64,000 nt of DNA from Prosthecobacter gellanilyticus (lineage in GTDB: Bacteria; Verrucomicrobiota; Verrucomicrobiia; Verrucomicrobiales; Verrucomicrobiaceae). The DNA is taken from NCBI RefSeq assembly GCF_007992435.1, contig NZ_BKAG01000032.1, positions 1 through 64,000 of the forward strand, given 5' to 3'. Positions 42,832-51,608 of this stretch are shown piece after piece; positions within the stretch are counted from its first letter, which is position 1, and each line of letters begins with the position of its first letter. Both the position numbers and the translations under genes were made by a program. Under the pieces are notes generated by a model that was not told the origin of the DNA, did no database searches, and saw nothing but the letters and a program-made list of their open reading frames with translations.

Positions 42832-44736
42832 ATGTGCGGATTTGCAGGCTGGTTTCAAAAGGCGGACATCGTCTGGCCTGACGATGCGCGTCAGCGTCAG
42901 GAGCGTGCCTTGAAGGCCCTGAACCATCGCGGGCCTGATGATGGCGGCGAGACGCGTGGCCCCACATGGTGGATGGGCTTCCGCCGTCTCTCCATCCTGG
43001 ATCTCAGTGACCACGCGCATCAGCCGATGAGCTTTGATGGCGGGCATCAAACGCTCACCTTCAATGGCGAGATCTACAACTTCCGCGAGCTGCGCGAGAC
43101 GCTCGGACGCGAGCGCCTGTCATCCACCGGTGACACGGCCGTGCTCGGCGCGCTGCTTTCCCGCCAGAGGCTGGGGCGTGTGCTGCCGCAACTGCGCGGC
43201 ATGTTTGCCTTTGCCTGGCGGGATGAGACACGGCGCACGCTGTGCCTCGCGCGTGATCATTTCGGCATCAAGCCGCTTTACTATCATCTCGATTCGGACG
43301 GCACTCTTCGTTATGCCTCGGAGATGCGCACCCTGCGTGCCTTGCTGGGTTCCAAAGCCTCCGCGCTGTCTCCGCAGGCCTTGACGGGTTATTTGCGCTG
43401 GGGCTGCGTGCAGGCACCTGACACCACGGATGACGGCATCCGCTGCCTGCCGCCCGGCCATCGCCTGATCTGGCAGGATGGAGAGATCGAGGTGGAACGT
43501 TGGTTCATGCCCGTGTGGCAGTCACAGAATGACTGGATCCGTGATGAGGATGAGCAGCGCCACATGGTGCGGATGGCCGTGCTGGACAGTGTGCGGGCCC
43601 ATCTGATCGCGGACGTGCCTGTGGGTGTCTTTCTCAGCGGCGGTCTAGATTCCTCTCTCATGGCAGGGGCCATGCGCCATCTGGGCCAGAAGAAGATCAA
43701 AGCCTTCTCCCTCGGCTATGATGTGGATGCCGGAGTGCCGGATGAAACGCAGGCCGCAGAGCGCACGGCGCACGCCCTGGGGTGTGACTTCCATGCGGAG
43801 TGCATGTCTGCCGCGGCTGTGGAAAGCTTGCTGGATGACTACATCGGCAGTCTCGATCAACCCACGGGAGATGCCCTGAACACCTGGCTAGTCTCTCGTC
43901 TGGCGGCCCGTGATGTGAAGGTGGTGCTCAGCGGCCTCGGGGCGGACGAATGGTGGGCAGGCTATACTTTGCATCGGCTAGCGTCCTTGACGATGCGTTC
44001 ACCACTCAAGCATTTTGGATGCATCGCCCGTGGCTTTCAGTCCCTGCTGCCCGGTGCACTGCACACCCATCCCTCCTGGAAGGCGGCCTTCTTTGCGCTT
44101 GGCGGTCATGGCCATACCCCCGCGCAGATCCAGCGCTCGTCACGGGCACTCTTCATGCCTTCAGAGGTGGCTCGCATCACAGGACAGTCATGGAGCGAGA
44201 ACAGCGAGGGTCAGCGCATCGCACGCGAGGCTCCGCTCAGCGCGCCTGACAGCTGGCTGCACGAGCTGCTGCGCGTGGAGACGGAGACCTATCTCGCGGA
44301 CATGCTGCTGCGTGACAATGATGTGGTCAGCATGGCGCACTCCCTGGAGCTGCGTGTGCCGCTGGTGGACAAGCACATTTTCGCGCTCTCCGCCCGCCTG
44401 CCTCCGGAGAGCAAGATGACCACGCGGCGTGGGAAGATCATCCTGCGCGAGGCGTGCAAAGATCTGCTCCCTGCGCACATCTACGATGACAAGCAGAAGA
44501 AGACCTTCACGCTGCCGCTGATGAAGTGGATGCGAACTCCGGCATGGCGTGCGCGTATTGAGGACACCCTTTACTCCACTGCCTGCCGCCAGCGTGGCTG
44601 GTTGCAGCCACGTGAGGTGGAAAAGCTCTGTGCGGCCTACTTCAACAGCTCGGTGGAGACGAAGCGCGGCTGGTCGCTCAGCCAGCGCGTGTGGGTCATG
44701 TATGTGCTGGAGGCCTGGGCCTCAAAGAACGCGTGA
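42832..44736 (+). CDS. asnB: Asparagine synthase (glutamine-hydrolysing), AsnB type (2)
   Basis: A second amidotransferase, 634 aa. It starts MCGFAGWF with nucleophile Cys2, followed by LNHRGPDDGGE, FRRLSILDLSDHAHQP, TFNGEIYNFRELRE. The synthetase domain has the ATP loop LSGGLDSSLMAG, DQPTGDALNTWLVSRLA, LSGLGADEWWAGYTLHRL and MAHSLELRVPLVDKHIFALSA. It differs clearly from the copy at 38551 (MCGFVGCF, LSGGIDSS), so this is not a recent duplication, and the two probably act on different acceptors. It forms a run with the PaaK-like gene (24 bp upstream) and a GT4 gene (23 bp downstream). Confidence 0.93.
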   Translation: MCGFAGWFQKADIVWPDDARQRQERALKALNHRGPDDGGETRGPTWWMGFRRLSILDLSDHAHQPMSFDGGHQTLTFNGEIYNFRELRETLGRERLSSTGDTAVLGALLSRQRLGRVLPQLRGMFAFAWRDETRRTLCLARDHFGIKPLYYHLDSDGTLRYASEMRTLRALLGSKASALSPQALTGYLRWGCVQAPDTTDDGIRCLPPGHRLIWQDGEIEVERWFMPVWQSQNDWIRDEDEQRHMVRMAVLDSVRAHLIADVPVGVFLSGGLDSSLMAGAMRHLGQKKIKAFSLGYDVDAGVPDETQAAERTAHALGCDFHAECMSAAAVESLLDDYIGSLDQPTGDALNTWLVSRLAARDVKVVLSGLGADEWWAGYTLHRLASLTMRSPLKHFGCIARGFQSLLPGALHTHPSWKAAFFALGGHGHTPAQIQRSSRALFMPSEVARITGQSWSENSEGQRIAREAPLSAPDSWLHELLRVETETYLADMLLRDNDVVSMAHSLELRVPLVDKHIFALSARLPPESKMTTRRGKIILREACKDLLPAHIYDDKQKKTFTLPLMKWMRTPAWRARIEDTLYSTACRQRGWLQPREVEKLCAAYFNSSVETKRGWSLSQRVWVMYVLEAWASKNA

Positions 44737-44759
44737 ATAAACATTTATTTGGTTAGCGA

Positions 44760-45953
44760 ATGTCCGTGATTCTCCAGGTCTTCAATCGCTATCTCCAGTC
44801 TGGTGGAGAGGAGAAGTCCGTGGACCGCATCCAGAAACATGCGGCGCTGCGCCATGAGGTGCCGCGCTGCTTCTTTGAGAGCGCTGCATGGACTGGGGCA
44901 GGTGCTCCAGGGCGCATCACCCAGGCGAAACGCTTCTTCTACAATGCGGCCTCCGCGGAGAAGTTTGAGGGGCGAGTTCGTGAGACCGGCGCGCGTGCGG
45001 CCATGTTTCATAATATCTATCCGGTGGGTTCGCCTGCGCTGTATCGCAGTGCTTTGAGGCAGAAGCTCCCGATCATACAATACCTTCACAACTATCGTCC
45101 TTTCTCGGTCGGTGGCTCCTTGTTTTACGATGGTCGTGTCCAGACAGCGCCTCTGCATGGCGACTATGCAGGCGAGGTGCGGGCAGGGGCCTGGCAGGGA
45201 AGATTAAAAAGCGGCCTCTGTGCGCTCATGCTGAAGATGCTGCATCGCAGTGGCTGGCTGGATGGCGTGAAAGCCTGGGTGACGATCTCGCAGTTCATGG
45301 CGGACCAGCTGGCGAAGCATGAATGTGTGCCGAAGGATCGCCTGCATGTCCTGCGGCACTCCTGGGATGCCATGCCAAAGCTCCCCGAGATCGAAGACCA
45401 GGGCAGCTATCTGTTTCTCGGCAGGCTCATTCCTGAAAAAGGCATTCACATGCTCGTGCAGGCGTGGCATGAGCTTCGCCAGCAGCTCGGTGATCGAACA
45501 CCCGTGCTTCAAATCGCGGGCGATGGTGTTTTGGAATCATTCGTTAGGCAGGCTGCGACACTGAACCCGGGCATCCGCTACCTCGGACAGATCAGTGGTG
45601 AGGCGAAGCATGAGGCGCTGAGTTGCTGCCGGGCCGTGGTCGCTCCCTCCATCTGGTGGGAGCCTCTCGGGCTGATGATCTACGAGGCCTATGACTATGC
45701 CAAACCTGTCCTTGCCGCACGCAGCGGAGGTTTGATCGAAACCGTCCAGCCTCACGAAACCGGGCTGCTTCACGAACCTGGAGATGTCTCAGGACTTGTC
45801 CGGGATGTGCTCACACTCGAGTCCATGAGTGCGGAACTGCGCGAGCAACTGGGCTCACAAGCTCGTGCCTGGCTGCTCCGCGAGACGACGGTGGACAGAT
45901 GGCAGGATCGTTTTGACGAGATCCTCGCCAGCGTGCTTTCATCACCCCACTAA
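44760..45953 (+). CDS. Glycosyltransferase family 4 (2)
   Basis: A GT-B retaining glycosyltransferase of 397 aa. The N-terminus is SVILQVFNRYLQSGGEEKSVDRIQKH, typical of GT4 with the GGEE loop. The donor half has SYLFLGRLIPEKGIHMLVQAWHEL, VLQIAGDG, IRYLGQISGEAKHEALSCCRAVVAPSIWWEPLGLMIYEAYDYAKPVLAARSGGLIE, containing the E-x7-E motif (EPLGLMIYE). It differs from the GT4 at 31845. Sugar donor unknown. The stop lies 17 bp before the bi-domain oxidoreductase. Confidence 0.9.
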   Translation: MSVILQVFNRYLQSGGEEKSVDRIQKHAALRHEVPRCFFESAAWTGAGAPGRITQAKRFFYNAASAEKFEGRVRETGARAAMFHNIYPVGSPALYRSALRQKLPIIQYLHNYRPFSVGGSLFYDGRVQTAPLHGDYAGEVRAGAWQGRLKSGLCALMLKMLHRSGWLDGVKAWVTISQFMADQLAKHECVPKDRLHVLRHSWDAMPKLPEIEDQGSYLFLGRLIPEKGIHMLVQAWHELRQQLGDRTPVLQIAGDGVLESFVRQAATLNPGIRYLGQISGEAKHEALSCCRAVVAPSIWWEPLGLMIYEAYDYAKPVLAARSGGLIETVQPHETGLLHEPGDVSGLVRDVLTLESMSAELREQLGSQARAWLLRETTVDRWQDRFDEILASVLSSPH

Positions 45954-45970
45954 CACGCTACTAAGAATCC

Positions 45971-48109
45971 ATGCTTCAGCTCGCCCAGTATCAGGATGGT
46001 CGTCTCGAACTCCAGGACGTGCCAGCTCCCGTGCCGCCGCCGGGAGGCATCCTGGTGCGCACGACCTGCTCGGTGATCTCTCCGGGCACAGAAAAGATGA
46101 AGGTGGAGCAGGCGCGCATGTCCTTGCTGCAAAAGGCCCGGGCACGCCCGGATCAGGTGAAGAAGGTCATCGATACCGCCCGCACACTAGGCTGGAAGTC
46201 GGCCCTCGAGAAAGTGCGCAACCGGCTCGAGTCACCCACGCCGCTCGGCTACTCGGCCACTGGCATCGTCGTTGCGGTGGATGAGCTGAACACACGCTTC
46301 CGAGTGGGTGATCGCGTGGCCTGCGGGGGTGCTGAGTGTGCCTTTCATGCGGAGATGATCGCTGTGCCAGATCTGCTGGCTTCGCCTGTGCCAGAGGGTG
46401 TTGAGGACTGGCAGGCTGCGTACACCACACTCGCCTCGATCTCGATGGAGGTGGTGCGCCAATCAGGAGCGCGTCTTGGTGAGCGTGTGCTGGTGATGGG
46501 GCAAGGTCTTGTCGGTCTGCTAGCCACCAGTTTGCTGAAAGCCTCCGGCGCTCGTGTGATGGGCGTGGACTTTGTGCAGCCACGTTTGCAAACCTCGCTC
46601 GCCATGGGTGCGGAGCGTGTGGTGAATCCTTCGCAGTCGAAGCTCGAAGATGAAGTGCATGCCTGGACTGATGGCCATGGCGTGGATGCTGTGCTGCTCT
46701 GTGTCGGTGGCAAAGGTCGCGAGGCAGCAGACAGCGCCATTGCTTGTCTGCGTGATCGTGGCGTCATGGTCATCGTGGGCATCTACGATGCCGAGCTGAG
46801 CTGGAAAACGGCCTACATGAAGGACATCCAGGTCCGCTACAGCCGAAGCTACGGCCCGGGCCGCTATGACCCGCAGTATGAGTGGGGTGGCAAGGACTAT
46901 CCCATCGGCCACGTGCGCTGGACCGAGAACCGCAACTTCGAATCCTGCCTGCACCTCATGAAGACCGGCGCGCTGGATCTCAGACCCGTGACAACAAGAC
47001 GAGTTGCTTTCTCTGGAGTGCTTGATGTCTACAACCATCTGGAGGCTGAACTGGGTGTGGTGATTGAGTATTCATCATCTCAATCCACGGCTTTGAGTAG
47101 TGGCCAGTCTGCCAGCGTCACTGAATCCAAGGTGACATCGAGTTCACCCGGTACACTGTCCCGTGCTTGTGATCGTTTGGACGTCCTCGGCGCCGGTAAC
47201 TTCGCCCGCACCATGCTTTTGCCGCATGTGAAAGGGCAGATCACGCTGGGCACGATTGTCAATGCCACGGGCCTCAGCTCACGACATGTGAAGGAGAAGT
47301 TTGGTTTCTCCCATGCCGAGACGGATGCAGCCAAGGTCTTTGAATCCAATGGTGGCGCCGTGATGATCGGCACGCGTCATCATTTGCATGCGCCGTATGT
47401 CCTCAGAGCACTGGCGGCAGACAAGCATGTGTTTGTGGAGAAGCCGCTCTGCCTGACACGTGATGAACTGACGCAGATCGATGCGGCAATGAACTCCACC
47501 CAAGGCAGCGTCATAGTCGGTTTCAACCGTCGCTTCGCTCCTGCGACCGTGGAATTGAAGAAGACTCTGGCAACCATCTCGGGGCCGAAGACGCTCGCTT
47601 TCCATGTCTTCGCCGGGCCGCTCGCGCCGGATCACTGGTATGCAAACCTCGATGAAAGCGGCGGTCGTGTGCTCGGGGAGGCCTGCCACTTCTTTGACTT
47701 CGCCTGTCATTTGCTAGGCAAGCCGGTGCGCGTCACCGCTCAGACCGTGGGGCGCAGCACCTTCCCTGATTCTGTGACAGCACAGATTGAATTCGCAGAC
47801 GGATCGGCGGCACAGATCATCTATTCCGCAGAGGGTGACTTCGCCTTCCCGAAAGAGACCTTCCGTGTCTTCGCCAGCGGCTTGGTGGCGGAGTGCGTGA
47901 ACTTTCAGGAGCTTGCCCTGCATCGTCGCCGCAAGCGTGTGGTCACCAAGTTTAACAGCAAGGGACATGCGGAGGAGATGGCCGCGTGGATGGCCTATCT
48001 CAAAGGGCAAAGCCCGACTCCGCTGCCGTATGCGGAGTCACGCCAGAGCATGGCGCTGACCTTTGCAGTCCTCGTGAGTCTGCGGGAGAACCGCAGCATC
48101 TCTCTTTAA
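45971..48109 (+). CDS. Bi-domain oxidoreductase (zinc-type alcohol dehydrogenase + Gfo/Idh/MocA)
   Basis: A 712-aa fusion. The first roughly 375 residues are a medium-chain dehydrogenase: CSVISPGTEKM, PLGYSATGIVVAVDELNTRFRVGDRVACGG, the NAD-binding VLVMGQGLVGLLATSLLKASGARVMGVD. The catalytic-zinc Cys/His set is incomplete. The second part, from about 400, is a Gfo/Idh/MocA domain: VLGAGNFARTMLLPHV (near 405), GTRHHLHAPYVLRALAADKHVFVEKPLCLTRDEL with the EKP motif, and GGRVLGEACHFFDFACHLLG. A Ser/Thr-rich linker (about 375-395) joins them. Such fusions recur in exosortase/exopolysaccharide loci and probably oxidise or epimerise a nucleotide sugar. It is the last gene of the plus-strand locus. 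Confidence 0.88.
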   Translation: MLQLAQYQDGRLELQDVPAPVPPPGGILVRTTCSVISPGTEKMKVEQARMSLLQKARARPDQVKKVIDTARTLGWKSALEKVRNRLESPTPLGYSATGIVVAVDELNTRFRVGDRVACGGAECAFHAEMIAVPDLLASPVPEGVEDWQAAYTTLASISMEVVRQSGARLGERVLVMGQGLVGLLATSLLKASGARVMGVDFVQPRLQTSLAMGAERVVNPSQSKLEDEVHAWTDGHGVDAVLLCVGGKGREAADSAIACLRDRGVMVIVGIYDAELSWKTAYMKDIQVRYSRSYGPGRYDPQYEWGGKDYPIGHVRWTENRNFESCLHLMKTGALDLRPVTTRRVAFSGVLDVYNHLEAELGVVIEYSSSQSTALSSGQSASVTESKVTSSSPGTLSRACDRLDVLGAGNFARTMLLPHVKGQITLGTIVNATGLSSRHVKEKFGFSHAETDAAKVFESNGGAVMIGTRHHLHAPYVLRALAADKHVFVEKPLCLTRDELTQIDAAMNSTQGSVIVGFNRRFAPATVELKKTLATISGPKTLAFHVFAGPLAPDHWYANLDESGGRVLGEACHFFDFACHLLGKPVRVTAQTVGRSTFPDSVTAQIEFADGSAAQIIYSAEGDFAFPKETFRVFASGLVAECVNFQELALHRRRKRVVTKFNSKGHAEEMAAWMAYLKGQSPTPLPYAESRQSMALTFAVLVSLRENRSISL

Positions 48110-48122
48110 CAGCTCACCACGC

Positions 48123-48179
48123 GCCGGTCACGATCACCGGCTCAAACGCGTAGCGGCCTAACAAACATCACCACAGGCC
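48123..48179. terminator. Two hairpins between convergent genes (possible terminators)
   Basis: GCCGGT (48123-48128) pairs with ACCGGC (48136-48141), and GGCCT (48155-48159) pairs with AGGCC (48175-48179). They fill the 85-bp gap between the converging bi-domain oxidoreductase and ThuA genes. Neither is followed by a T-tract, so termination would be non-canonical. Confidence 0.3.
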
Positions 48180-48194
48180 ATGCTTGTGCCTGCA

Positions 48195-48950
48195 TCAATG
48201 GGCCAGCGCCCAGGCGATGCCATTCAGCATGAGCTTACGGAAAGCAGGCTCTTTGAAGTCATCAGCATGGCCGAGTGAGGTGTAGAACACCTTCGCCTGC
48301 TTTGGGCCGAAGCGATGGGTCCAGGCGATGGGCTCGGCAGGTTGATTGGGAATGGTGCCGATGAGCAGAGGCGTGGCGGTCTTGGCCAGAGGTGTGTTCT
48401 TATACAGCGTGCCATTGCCGATGAGTTCAGTGAGAGTGATGCCTTTCAGGATCTCGTGGTCCTCAGCGCCTGGTGCGAGGGTGCAGATGGTTTTGTCCTC
48501 ACCCTTGTGATGATTGGTGTAGCTGCCACCGAGCACCTCGGGATCAAATTCCTGCCAGTTCGCGTGCTTGTCATCAATGAGCTTGTCCTTCGGACGAAGG
48601 GCAAAGGCATGGCTCGCCGTGCGAATGCCGAGCAGTGGCTTGCCAGCGGCGAGAAAGGCGCGCACGGCATCCAGTTGCTCAGTTGGCGGTGTGCGACGGC
48701 GCACGCTCACCAACAGCAGATCCGCATCCTTCAGCGCTTCGACAATGCCCGGGAAGTTGTTCTTATCCGCAGCATCTGCATGAATGATCGTGACCTTGTG
48801 TCCGAGCGGTTCAACATCGCTCTTGGCAAAGGCGGGCAAGGTTTCCCAGGTGAGATATTCATCTTCACCAATCATGAAGACAAGGTTGGCCGCCTGTGCA
48901 GGAAGCACAAGCAGGGTTAGAGCAATGGCGAGGTGACGAAGGATCTTCAT
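48195..48950 (-). CDS. ThuA-domain secreted protein
   Basis: A 251-aa exported protein with a signal peptide (MKILRHLAIALTLLVLPAQA) and a ThuA domain, a class I glutamine amidotransferase-like fold linked to trehalose and other sugar utilisation. Landmarks: NLVFMIGEDEYLTWETLPAFAKS, DADLLLVSVRRRTPPTEQLDAVRAFLAAGKPLLGIRTASHAF, GGSYTNHHKGEDKTICTLAPGAEDHEILKGI, PIAWTHRFGPKQAKVFYTSLGHADDF and FRKLMLNGIAWALAH. The Cys nucleophile of true amidotransferases is replaced (LGIRTASHAF), as usual in the family. It is the last gene of the minus-strand operon that begins with the MFS transporter, 5 bp after the cytochrome gene. Confidence 0.9.
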   Translation of the reverse strand: MKILRHLAIALTLLVLPAQAANLVFMIGEDEYLTWETLPAFAKSDVEPLGHKVTIIHADAADKNNFPGIVEALKDADLLLVSVRRRTPPTEQLDAVRAFLAAGKPLLGIRTASHAFALRPKDKLIDDKHANWQEFDPEVLGGSYTNHHKGEDKTICTLAPGAEDHEILKGITLTELIGNGTLYKNTPLAKTATPLLIGTIPNQPAEPIAWTHRFGPKQAKVFYTSLGHADDFKEPAFRKLMLNGIAWALAH

Positions 48951-48955
48951 GGCGG

Positions 48956-51592
48956 TTATTTCAGGGACTTGATGTAGAGGACGAGGGACTCGAGCTGGGA
49001 ATCGGTGACCACACCGGCATAGCTCGGCATGGCATATTCGCTCTTCGCGAAGTCGGCATGACGCTTGGCGGAGGGCTGGAGGATGGACTCACGGATGTAG
49101 GCATCATCGACAACGACGCTGCCCTTCTTTTTCTTCTCATCGACGTAGTCGCGCTTCGCGCCAAAGAGCTTGTTCCACTTAGGACCGATCTTGAAGAGGT
49201 CCTGGTCCTTCACGCTGTGGCAGGCCACGCAGCCCAGCATCTGGGAAAGACGCAGTCCTTCCTCGATGGTGACAGGGCCCTTGGCTTGAGCGGCTGCCGC
49301 GCGTGGTGTGAGATCCACGGTGATTTCACCAAAGCCCTCGGCCTTCGCATCAAAGCTCACCAGATCATACGGTGTGGTGTAGGCATTCTGCGCCATGGCG
49401 GCACCTTCGGCACTGGAGATGGACCAGCCGACGCGAAGCTGCATCTCGGTTTTCATGCCGGGAACGCCAACGAAGACGCTCTTGCCATCCTGGCTGACAT
49501 AAGCGCCGCTCGGTGTGAGCCAGTCGATGCCCGTGCTGCCATCGGCCTTGTATTGAGCCGAACCATAAGTGTGTGCACGCTTATAACCCCAGGTGCCGAG
49601 CGAGTAACTGGCGGGGTCAGCCGCCTTCTTCGGATCAAGCGCCACGTCGAACCGCAGCAGCACACCCTTGTCCATCGGCACGATCTCGCGGGGCAGCAGG
49701 CTCGGTGCGCCCGTGTAGCGCACGCGGCAGAGGCCGGCGAGGGTATCCAGTGTGTTCCCCCAGCCGATGACCTGGAAGCCAGCGAGGTAGAGCTGGCCGT
49801 CCACAGGATTCACACTGCCATTCAGCGGCGGGAAATCGAACTCGTCTGTGATGCTGACCACAGCGGCCTGCGTGCGCTTGCCACGCTCATTGAGGATCAC
49901 GCGCAGCAGCTCAGGCTTGTTGAAGCAGATCTGCACCATCTGGTCATTCAGCGGGCCCATCTTCGCATCGAAGAGCCAGACCTGGGACATGGCGGAGGAG
50001 TTCACCGCGTGCGGCATCCAGGTCAGTGGCTCTGCGATGGGTGCAGGATATTGTTCCTTGGGCAGCTTGTCACTGAGGAAGCCGTAGAACTGGTGATCCT
50101 TCACAATGTGAAGCGGTGTGCTGGGGATGTACTGGCCCTCCTGATCGCTGGAGGTCACCAGACCGGTCTTGATGTTCACGCCAATGCTGGGCTGGCGGAA
50201 GCCATAACCAAGCACGGTCGACTTCTTGCCATCAGCAGAGACGCGCAGCACGCTGCCATTGTGCTTGCCGATGGTGGTGGCCTCCTGACCGCCTTTGGCG
50301 ATGACAAACTCACCTTTGGGGGCAAGGCGCAGCGTGCTCGGGAACTCACGCATGTCCGCTGTTTGCGCGAAGGCATTGGAGAAGAGCTCATGCACATCGG
50401 CCTCGCCATCTTGGTTGGTATCGATGAGCTTCCAGATGCCATTGCGATCAAACACAAAAATTTGTTCGTCGCGGATCGCGCAGGTCATCGGCTCATGCAG
50501 GCCTGAGGTGAAGCGCTTCCACGTCACGGGACCGTTCATCTCATGCAGACCACGGACGAGCCAGACATCGCCATCGAGAGTGATGGCCACGCCGGTGCCG
50601 TCCTTGAGGAACTGAATGTCGCCAAGGCGCACGGCGCGCTTCCAGGGATTGTCATCAGGCAGGTCCACATGATCCAGAACATAGGCTTCTTTGGAAGCAG
50701 ACGGCTTGATCTTCGAAACCGCCTCTTGAGGCCAGCGAACGGCTGCGGCGACTTCAGAGATGGCGTGTGGCTTGATCGCAGGAGCCTCATGCTCGTCACA
50801 ATGAGAGACGCAGAAAGTGGCGGTCTTCGCATGCGCTGGGACACGCACGATCCAGAGGTCGTCATCGTGCAGGAGCTCCGCATCGCCCGTCACGGTGATG
50901 CCTGCTTCCACCTCCTGGGAAGGGCCGTTCATCTTGGCGCCGACGACCAGCAGCAGATCCTTGGTGGAAGCGTCAACGCTGAGGTGGCGCTCCACCACGG
51001 GCCGGCCTTCTTTCTCCGAAGCCTGCCACCATTCGCGAACCTCAGCACCGCTGGCGGTGTATTCCAAAACAACACCTTCATTGACGAGGCGCACGTTCTG
51101 AAAGCGGTCGATGGATTCATCCACCGGACCACGACCGACTTCTTCTTTGCTCGGTGCAGGTTCGCGGGGATCTGTGGTGGAGACTTTCCCGCCACTCTGC
51201 CAGCCTGGGAAGAGGCCATTGCCGAGCCAGAGCTTGCCATCGAACTGAGGAGCCGGGAACTGACCGCCGGGGGTCTTGCGGCCTGCATCAAGGTAGGAGC
51301 CGGGCGCCAGGGCCTTGTCCGTGATGCCTTTGCCGCGCCAGATGGCGGACACGCGCAGCATGTCCGTGTCAAAGCAGGCCCAGCACTCGTGATCCAGCTT
51401 CAGGATGATGCCACGTGGAGTGAGATTGTTTGCGCCCACGCCTTCGCGCCGCGCATCGAGGATGGAGGAGAAGAAAGGAAAGTCAGCTTCCACCCATGTC
51501 CCCCAAGGTTGCGGCGGGTAGTTGGGCTTCTTCGACGGGTCCGCCGCAGATGCCGTGAGTGATAAGAGAGCGAGAAGGAAAAGCGGTTTCAT
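48956..51592 (-). CDS. Large secreted protein with C-terminal cytochrome c domain
   Basis: An exported 878-aa protein (signal MKPLFLLALLSLTASA). The N-terminal third (about 20-280) looks like the DUF6797-type beta domain found in Verrucomicrobia/Planctomycetes (YPPQPWGTWVEADFPFFSSILDARREG). The middle is a PQQ/heme-dehydrogenase-like beta-propeller (WKLIDTNQDGEADVHELF, PLNGSVNPVDGQLYLAGFQVIG). The C-terminus is a single-heme cytochrome c: CVACH at 788-792, distal Met855 in YAMPSY. It probably oxidises a sugar or sugar-derived alcohol in the periplasm and passes electrons through its heme. It lies 16 bp after the enolase-superfamily gene and 5 bp before thuA. Confidence 0.82.
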   Translation of the reverse strand: MKPLFLLALLSLTASAADPSKKPNYPPQPWGTWVEADFPFFSSILDARREGVGANNLTPRGIILKLDHECWACFDTDMLRVSAIWRGKGITDKALAPGSYLDAGRKTPGGQFPAPQFDGKLWLGNGLFPGWQSGGKVSTTDPREPAPSKEEVGRGPVDESIDRFQNVRLVNEGVVLEYTASGAEVREWWQASEKEGRPVVERHLSVDASTKDLLLVVGAKMNGPSQEVEAGITVTGDAELLHDDDLWIVRVPAHAKTATFCVSHCDEHEAPAIKPHAISEVAAAVRWPQEAVSKIKPSASKEAYVLDHVDLPDDNPWKRAVRLGDIQFLKDGTGVAITLDGDVWLVRGLHEMNGPVTWKRFTSGLHEPMTCAIRDEQIFVFDRNGIWKLIDTNQDGEADVHELFSNAFAQTADMREFPSTLRLAPKGEFVIAKGGQEATTIGKHNGSVLRVSADGKKSTVLGYGFRQPSIGVNIKTGLVTSSDQEGQYIPSTPLHIVKDHQFYGFLSDKLPKEQYPAPIAEPLTWMPHAVNSSAMSQVWLFDAKMGPLNDQMVQICFNKPELLRVILNERGKRTQAAVVSITDEFDFPPLNGSVNPVDGQLYLAGFQVIGWGNTLDTLAGLCRVRYTGAPSLLPREIVPMDKGVLLRFDVALDPKKAADPASYSLGTWGYKRAHTYGSAQYKADGSTGIDWLTPSGAYVSQDGKSVFVGVPGMKTEMQLRVGWSISSAEGAAMAQNAYTTPYDLVSFDAKAEGFGEITVDLTPRAAAAQAKGPVTIEEGLRLSQMLGCVACHSVKDQDLFKIGPKWNKLFGAKRDYVDEKKKKGSVVVDDAYIRESILQPSAKRHADFAKSEYAMPSYAGVVTDSQLESLVLYIKSLK

Positions 51593-51608
51593 GTCAGGGG
51601 GTGGAAAA

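Noticed and set aside
48896-50506. A 536-residue plus-strand frame opposite the cytochrome gene
   Set aside because: The minus-strand protein has a signal peptide, propeller segments and CVACH; the plus frame shows nothing recognisable.
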